Assembly (NCBI GenBank): GCA_905233625.1
Contig: CAJOFJ010000009.1
Coordinates: 125,666 to 189,665, forward strand
Direction: 5' to 3'
From: an uncultured Bacteroidales bacterium
GTDB lineage: Bacteria; Bacteroidota; Bacteroidia; Bacteroidales; WCHB1-69
Length of the DNA stretch: 64,000 bases
Both the position numbers and the translations under genes were made by a program. Positions 61,317 through 64,000 of the stretch are shown here, in pieces. How positions within the stretch are numbered: the first letter of the stretch is position 1; each line of letters begins with the position of its first letter. The notes beneath the pieces are model-generated. The model did no database searches, was not told the DNA's origin, and was given only the letters and a program-made list of their open reading frames with translations.

Positions 61317-62057
61317 ATGGGCAATGAGATTCTCAAAATAACGGATTTGAAGCGCATTTTCCGCGTGGGTAACGAGGATGTGCACGCACTGAACGGAGTC
61401 ACCTTTTCGGTCATGAAAGGCGAGTTCGTCAGTATCATGGGCACCAGCGGTTCGGGCAAGTCCACTTTGCTGAATATCTTGGGTTGCCTCGACCGTCCTA
61501 CTTCCGGCGACTATTGTATTGACGGGGTGTCTGTCAACACACTGTCGAAAAAGGAATTGTCCACACTGCGCAACCGCAAGATCGGTTTTGTGTTCCAGAA
61601 TTACAATTTGCTGGCGCGTACCACGGCCATCGAGAATGTGGAGTTGCCGCTGATGTACAACTCTGAGGTGTCGGCCAAGGAGCGTCGCCAAAGAGCGGAA
61701 GAGGCCTTGCTGGCTGTGGGACTGGAGAACCGTATGATGCACATGCCTAACCAGTTGTCGGGCGGTCAGCAGCAGCGTGTGGCCATTGCCCGCGCGCTGG
61801 TCAATGACCCGGTCATCCTGCTGGCGGATGAGGCCACGGGAAACCTTGATACCCGCACTTCTTACGAGATCATGAGTTTGTTCCAGGATTTGCACGACAA
61901 AGGCAAAACCATTGCTTTTGTAACGCATGAGCCTGATATTGCGGTGTTTACCACTCGTACCATCAAATTGAGAGATGGCAATATTATTGAAGACAGCCTG
62001 GTGGAGACACAGTCAGCCGCCAAGGCTTTACAGGAGTATAAAGAGTTTAAGATTTAG
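61317..62057 (+). CDS. MacB/LolD-type ABC transporter ATP-binding protein
   Basis: A 246-residue ATPase. Walker A GTSGSGKSTLLN (about residues 42-53), the Q-loop VFQNYNLLARTTAIENV, signature LSGGQQQRVAIARAL, Walker B VILLADEATGNLD and the H-loop FVTHEPD are all intact. It powers the permease at 62061-63281, with a 3-base gap on each side. The family exports macrolides, peptides or lipid-linked substrates; specificity is unknown here. Confidence 0.95.
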   Translation: MGNEILKITDLKRIFRVGNEDVHALNGVTFSVMKGEFVSIMGTSGSGKSTLLNILGCLDRPTSGDYCIDGVSVNTLSKKELSTLRNRKIGFVFQNYNLLARTTAIENVELPLMYNSEVSAKERRQRAEEALLAVGLENRMMHMPNQLSGGQQQRVAIARALVNDPVILLADEATGNLDTRTSYEIMSLFQDLHDKGKTIAFVTHEPDIAVFTTRTIKLRDGNIIEDSLVETQSAAKALQEYKEFKI

Positions 62058-62060
62058 ATT

Positions 62061-63281
62061 ATGAATGTATTGAATCTTGTCAAAATAGCCATCAAAGCCT
62101 TGCTGCGAAACAAAAGCAGGGCGTTTCTGACCATGTTGGGTATCATCATTGGTATTGCCTCCGTTATCGCCATGGTCAGCTTGGGACAAAGCTCTACGCT
62201 GAGTGTGCGTGAGCAATTGTCGGGCATGGGTTCCAACATGATTATGATTATGCCTGCACGGCAGATGCGTGGTGGTGTCAATATGGGTAATTCAAGTGCA
62301 AAGTCTTTGGATATGAAAGATTTGCGTGCTTTGGAGCAAAATACTCGCTATGTGGCACATGTCTCCCCTTCGGTGAGCACGGGCGCACAGCTGGTGTTTG
62401 GCTCCAACAACCATCCTGGTCAGATTCAGGGTGTGTCTCCCAGTTACCTCGATATACGTATGTACAAACTCGAGAGTGGCATCATGTTCACCGAAGAGGA
62501 TGTGAAGACTTATAACAAGGTTTGTGTAGTAGGTAAGACGGTAGTGGACAATTTGTTTACCAATGGCGAGAATCCGATAGGGCAGGTGGTGCGTTTCGGT
62601 TCCATTCCGATGAAGATTATCGGGGTGCTGGAATCCAAAGGACAAAATCAGATGGGTCAGGATCAGGATGATATCGTACTGGCACCCTATACCACTGTGC
62701 AAAAGCGTTTTATGGCGATCACGCATTTCAACATGCTGTTTGCTTCGGCCACTTCCGAAGAGGAGTCGGAGCTGGCAGCTACAGAGATTACCTATATTTT
62801 GCGAGCCAATCACAAGATTGCCGAGGGCGATGAGGATGATTTCGACATCCGTACCCAGGAAGAATTGCTGAGCACCATGAGTTCGGTGACGCAGATGCTG
62901 ACGATGCTTTTGGCCGCTATCGCTTCCATTTCACTGATCGTGGGTGGTATCGGTATCATGAATATCATGTACGTAACTGTTACGGAAAGAACCAAGGAAA
63001 TCGGTTTGCGTATGGCTATCGGTGCGCAGAATCGTGACATCATGTTGCAATTCCTGTCTGAAAGTGTGATTCTGAGTTTGATTGGCGGTGTGATAGGAAT
63101 TATCCTTGGACTGATATTGTCGTATGCCCTTTCCCATATTTTGAATTGGCCATACGTGGTGAGTCAGACTGCCATCCTGGTATCATTTTTGGTGTGTGCC
63201 GCCACAGGTATCTTCTTCGGCTGGTATCCTGCCAAGAAAGCCGCGAATATGGATCCGATTGCTGCGCTGAGGTATGAGTGA
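62061..63281 (+). CDS. MacB-like ABC transporter permease
   Basis: A 406-residue type VII ABC permease. One N-terminal helix in IAIKALLRNKSRAFLTMLGIIIGIASVIA split across the usual MacB entry, a periplasmic MacB core domain (about 45-250), then three C-terminal helices of the FtsX domain (SLIVGGIGIMNIMYVTVTER, EIGLRMAIGA, LIGGVIGIILGLILSY, and AILVSFLVCAATGIFFGWYPAKKAA). It is the last gene of the TolC-adaptor-ATPase-permease operon. The stop lies at the edge of a heptamer tract. Confidence 0.94.
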   Translation: MNVLNLVKIAIKALLRNKSRAFLTMLGIIIGIASVIAMVSLGQSSTLSVREQLSGMGSNMIMIMPARQMRGGVNMGNSSAKSLDMKDLRALEQNTRYVAHVSPSVSTGAQLVFGSNNHPGQIQGVSPSYLDIRMYKLESGIMFTEEDVKTYNKVCVVGKTVVDNLFTNGENPIGQVVRFGSIPMKIIGVLESKGQNQMGQDQDDIVLAPYTTVQKRFMAITHFNMLFASATSEEESELAATEITYILRANHKIAEGDEDDFDIRTQEELLSTMSSVTQMLTMLLAAIASISLIVGGIGIMNIMYVTVTERTKEIGLRMAIGAQNRDIMLQFLSESVILSLIGGVIGIILGLILSYALSHILNWPYVVSQTAILVSFLVCAATGIFFGWYPAKKAANMDPIAALRYE

Positions 63282-63366
63282 TGAGCGATGGGCTGTGGGG
63301 TGTGAGCTGTGAGCGATGAGCTTTGAGCGATGAGGTGTGAGCTGTGAGCTGTGAGCTGTGAGGTGG
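63278..63366. repeat. Heptamer array (TGAGCTG/TGAGCGA)
   Basis: About ten 7-base units, starting at the permease stop codon, mostly TGAGCTG with TGAGCGA and TGAGGTG variants. Confidence 0.8.
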
Positions 63367-63378
63367 TTAGAGGGTAAA

Positions 63379-63504
63379 TGTTTAGTGTTTAGTGTTTAAT
63401 GTTTAGTGTTTAGTGTTTAGTGTTTATTGAATTTTGAATTCTGAATTATCAATTGTCAATTGTCAACTGTCAACTGTCAACTGTCAACTGTCAACACTCA
63501 ACCA
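63379..63504. repeat. Compound heptamer array (TGTTTAG, TTGAATT, TCAACTG)
   Basis: Seven TGTTTAG-type units (63379-63427), three TTGAATT-type units (63427-63447) and eight TCAACTG/TCAATTG units (63449-63504). The middle unit is the reverse complement of AATTCAA arrayed elsewhere. Confidence 0.85.
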
Positions 63505-63666
63505 TTTCCCCATTATACATTATCGCACACCGGTTGATGATGGCGTTGGCATGTTCGAAACCAGCATCGCATGCTTTTTTACTCAAAGTACCATCGTAGC
63601 CCATGGTAAGATGCATGATATCTCCACATATCGTCTTGCCTCTTCAATCGGATTCTTTTTTTTCAT
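63491..63666 (-). pseudogene. Remnant of a DUF5618-like gene with internal deletion and frameshifts
   Basis: On the minus strand the ATG at 63664-63666 begins MKKKNPIEEARRYV, like the N terminus of DUF5618 proteins as I recall them. After a frame change, DIMHLTMGYDGTLSKKACDAGF follows in two stretches, like their C-terminal end, and after another frame change HANAIINRCA. The roughly 80 residues normally between are missing. The last codons run into the heptamer array. DUF5618 is a helical family of unknown function in Bacteroidetes. Confidence 0.45.
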
Positions 63667-63763
63667 AATTATATATATGTCAGTTGTTTGTAAATTTTTT
63701 CAGTTTGAATATGAACTCCAATGTACTTTCTTGAATTTGCTTTAGTTCATTTTTTTTTCGTTG

Positions 63764-63771
63764 CAAAAATA
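63764..63771 (-). promoter_or_regulatory. -7 box upstream of the DUF5618-like remnant
   Basis: CAAAAATA on the plus strand (TATTTTTG on the minus strand), 97 bases before the remnant ATG at 63666. It is probably the old promoter of that gene. Confidence 0.35.
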
Positions 63772-63895
63772 CAAATAATTTCAATATAAAATATAATTGT
63801 TGAAAAATAATTTGAAAAATATTTAAGATAATAATAAGATTTTGAAGTTGGAAATATGGGATTGGAAGTTAATCGTATCAATACTAATTCAGAAT

Positions 63896-64000
63896 GTGCC
63901 GAAGGCACGATATCCTATTAACCCCGCACAACTTGTTGTGTGGGGTGGACAGTGAAAGCTCCAGTCTGCGTGCTGAAAGCACGCTACATATACACCAATG
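63896..64000. repeat. Composite palindromic element, copy 3, cut by the window edge
   Basis: Hairpin GTGCC-GAA-GGCAC, then TATCCTATTAACCCC, a GCACAAC/GTTGTGT stem, GGGGTGG and hairpin GCGTGC-TGAA-GCACGC followed by CTAC: the left half of the element seen at 12521-12732 and 17573-17795. Confidence 0.8.

Noticed and set aside
63434..63745. 103-codon plus-strand frame at the right end
   Set aside because: Its first part is translated heptamer repeat and the rest is antisense to the DUF5618-like remnant.

Overview
The window looks like chromosomal DNA of an uncultured Bacteroidota, most likely order Bacteroidales from a gut or rumen community. The evidence is a type IX secretion (T9SS) plug protein and a T9SS-sorted protease, several FISUMP-domain (Fibrobacter succinogenes major paralogous domain) secreted proteins, Rnf subunits, tryptophanase, start sites without Shine-Dalgarno sequences, and many Bacteroidetes-type promoters (-7 box TAnnTTTG, usually 20-30 nt before the start codon). 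No rRNA, tRNA, CRISPR array or complete insertion sequence was seen.

Layout. 1-431 is the end of a FISUMP gene broken by a one-base loss in a G run. 951-6336 (minus) holds a ROK sugar kinase, the T9SS plug protein, a membrane-anchored PHP phosphoesterase and an ArnT-like GT-C glycosyltransferase. 6474-9243 (plus) holds an LptF/G permease, a YitT transporter and a UDG-fold protein. 9253-12364 (minus) holds a RibF lacking its kinase domain, and PheT. 12892-19544 is a patchwork of small secreted or membrane proteins: a DUF4932 metalloprotease, an ECF sigma factor with a membrane partner, a thioredoxin-like lipoprotein, an orphan PBECR-type RNase and a seven-repeat propeller lipoprotein. 19892-22472 (plus) holds a membrane LytTR regulator and a DUF4143 ATPase. 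22647-24293 is a GH20 hexosaminidase. 24376-40373 (plus) is a long co-directional block: rnfB, rnfC, a degenerate epimerase, recQ, an Skp-like protein, a MORN-repeat lipoprotein, tnaA, an M6 protease, a DUF3109-NUDIX fusion, purE and an AddA-like helicase-nuclease.

40785-57354 is a surface-protein locus: a 3665-residue beta-helix/Flg_new/FISUMP giant, a 75-residue HTH-like protein, and two further FISUMP proteins, one with phage-tail-fibre-like repeats. 57486-63281 holds an Rpn-type nuclease followed by a complete TolC/MacA/MacB-type efflux operon. The right end has heptamer arrays, a deleted DUF5618-like pseudogene and a truncated palindromic element.

The most unusual content is repetitive. 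(1) A 30-bp palindromic element occurs once between genes and twice inside genes, in the same reading frame, encoding P-[VA]-E-T-x3-A-S-L-Q. This resembles the protein-coding palindromic elements of Rickettsia. (2) There are three copies of a ~215-bp element made of nested hairpins whose arms differ in sequence but keep their pairing. (3) Arrays of 7-bp units recur between genes. (4) Three tandem sites spaced 22 bp apart lie before the LytTR gene, with an inverted copy at the divergent lipoprotein promoter, which suggests a small regulatory circuit.
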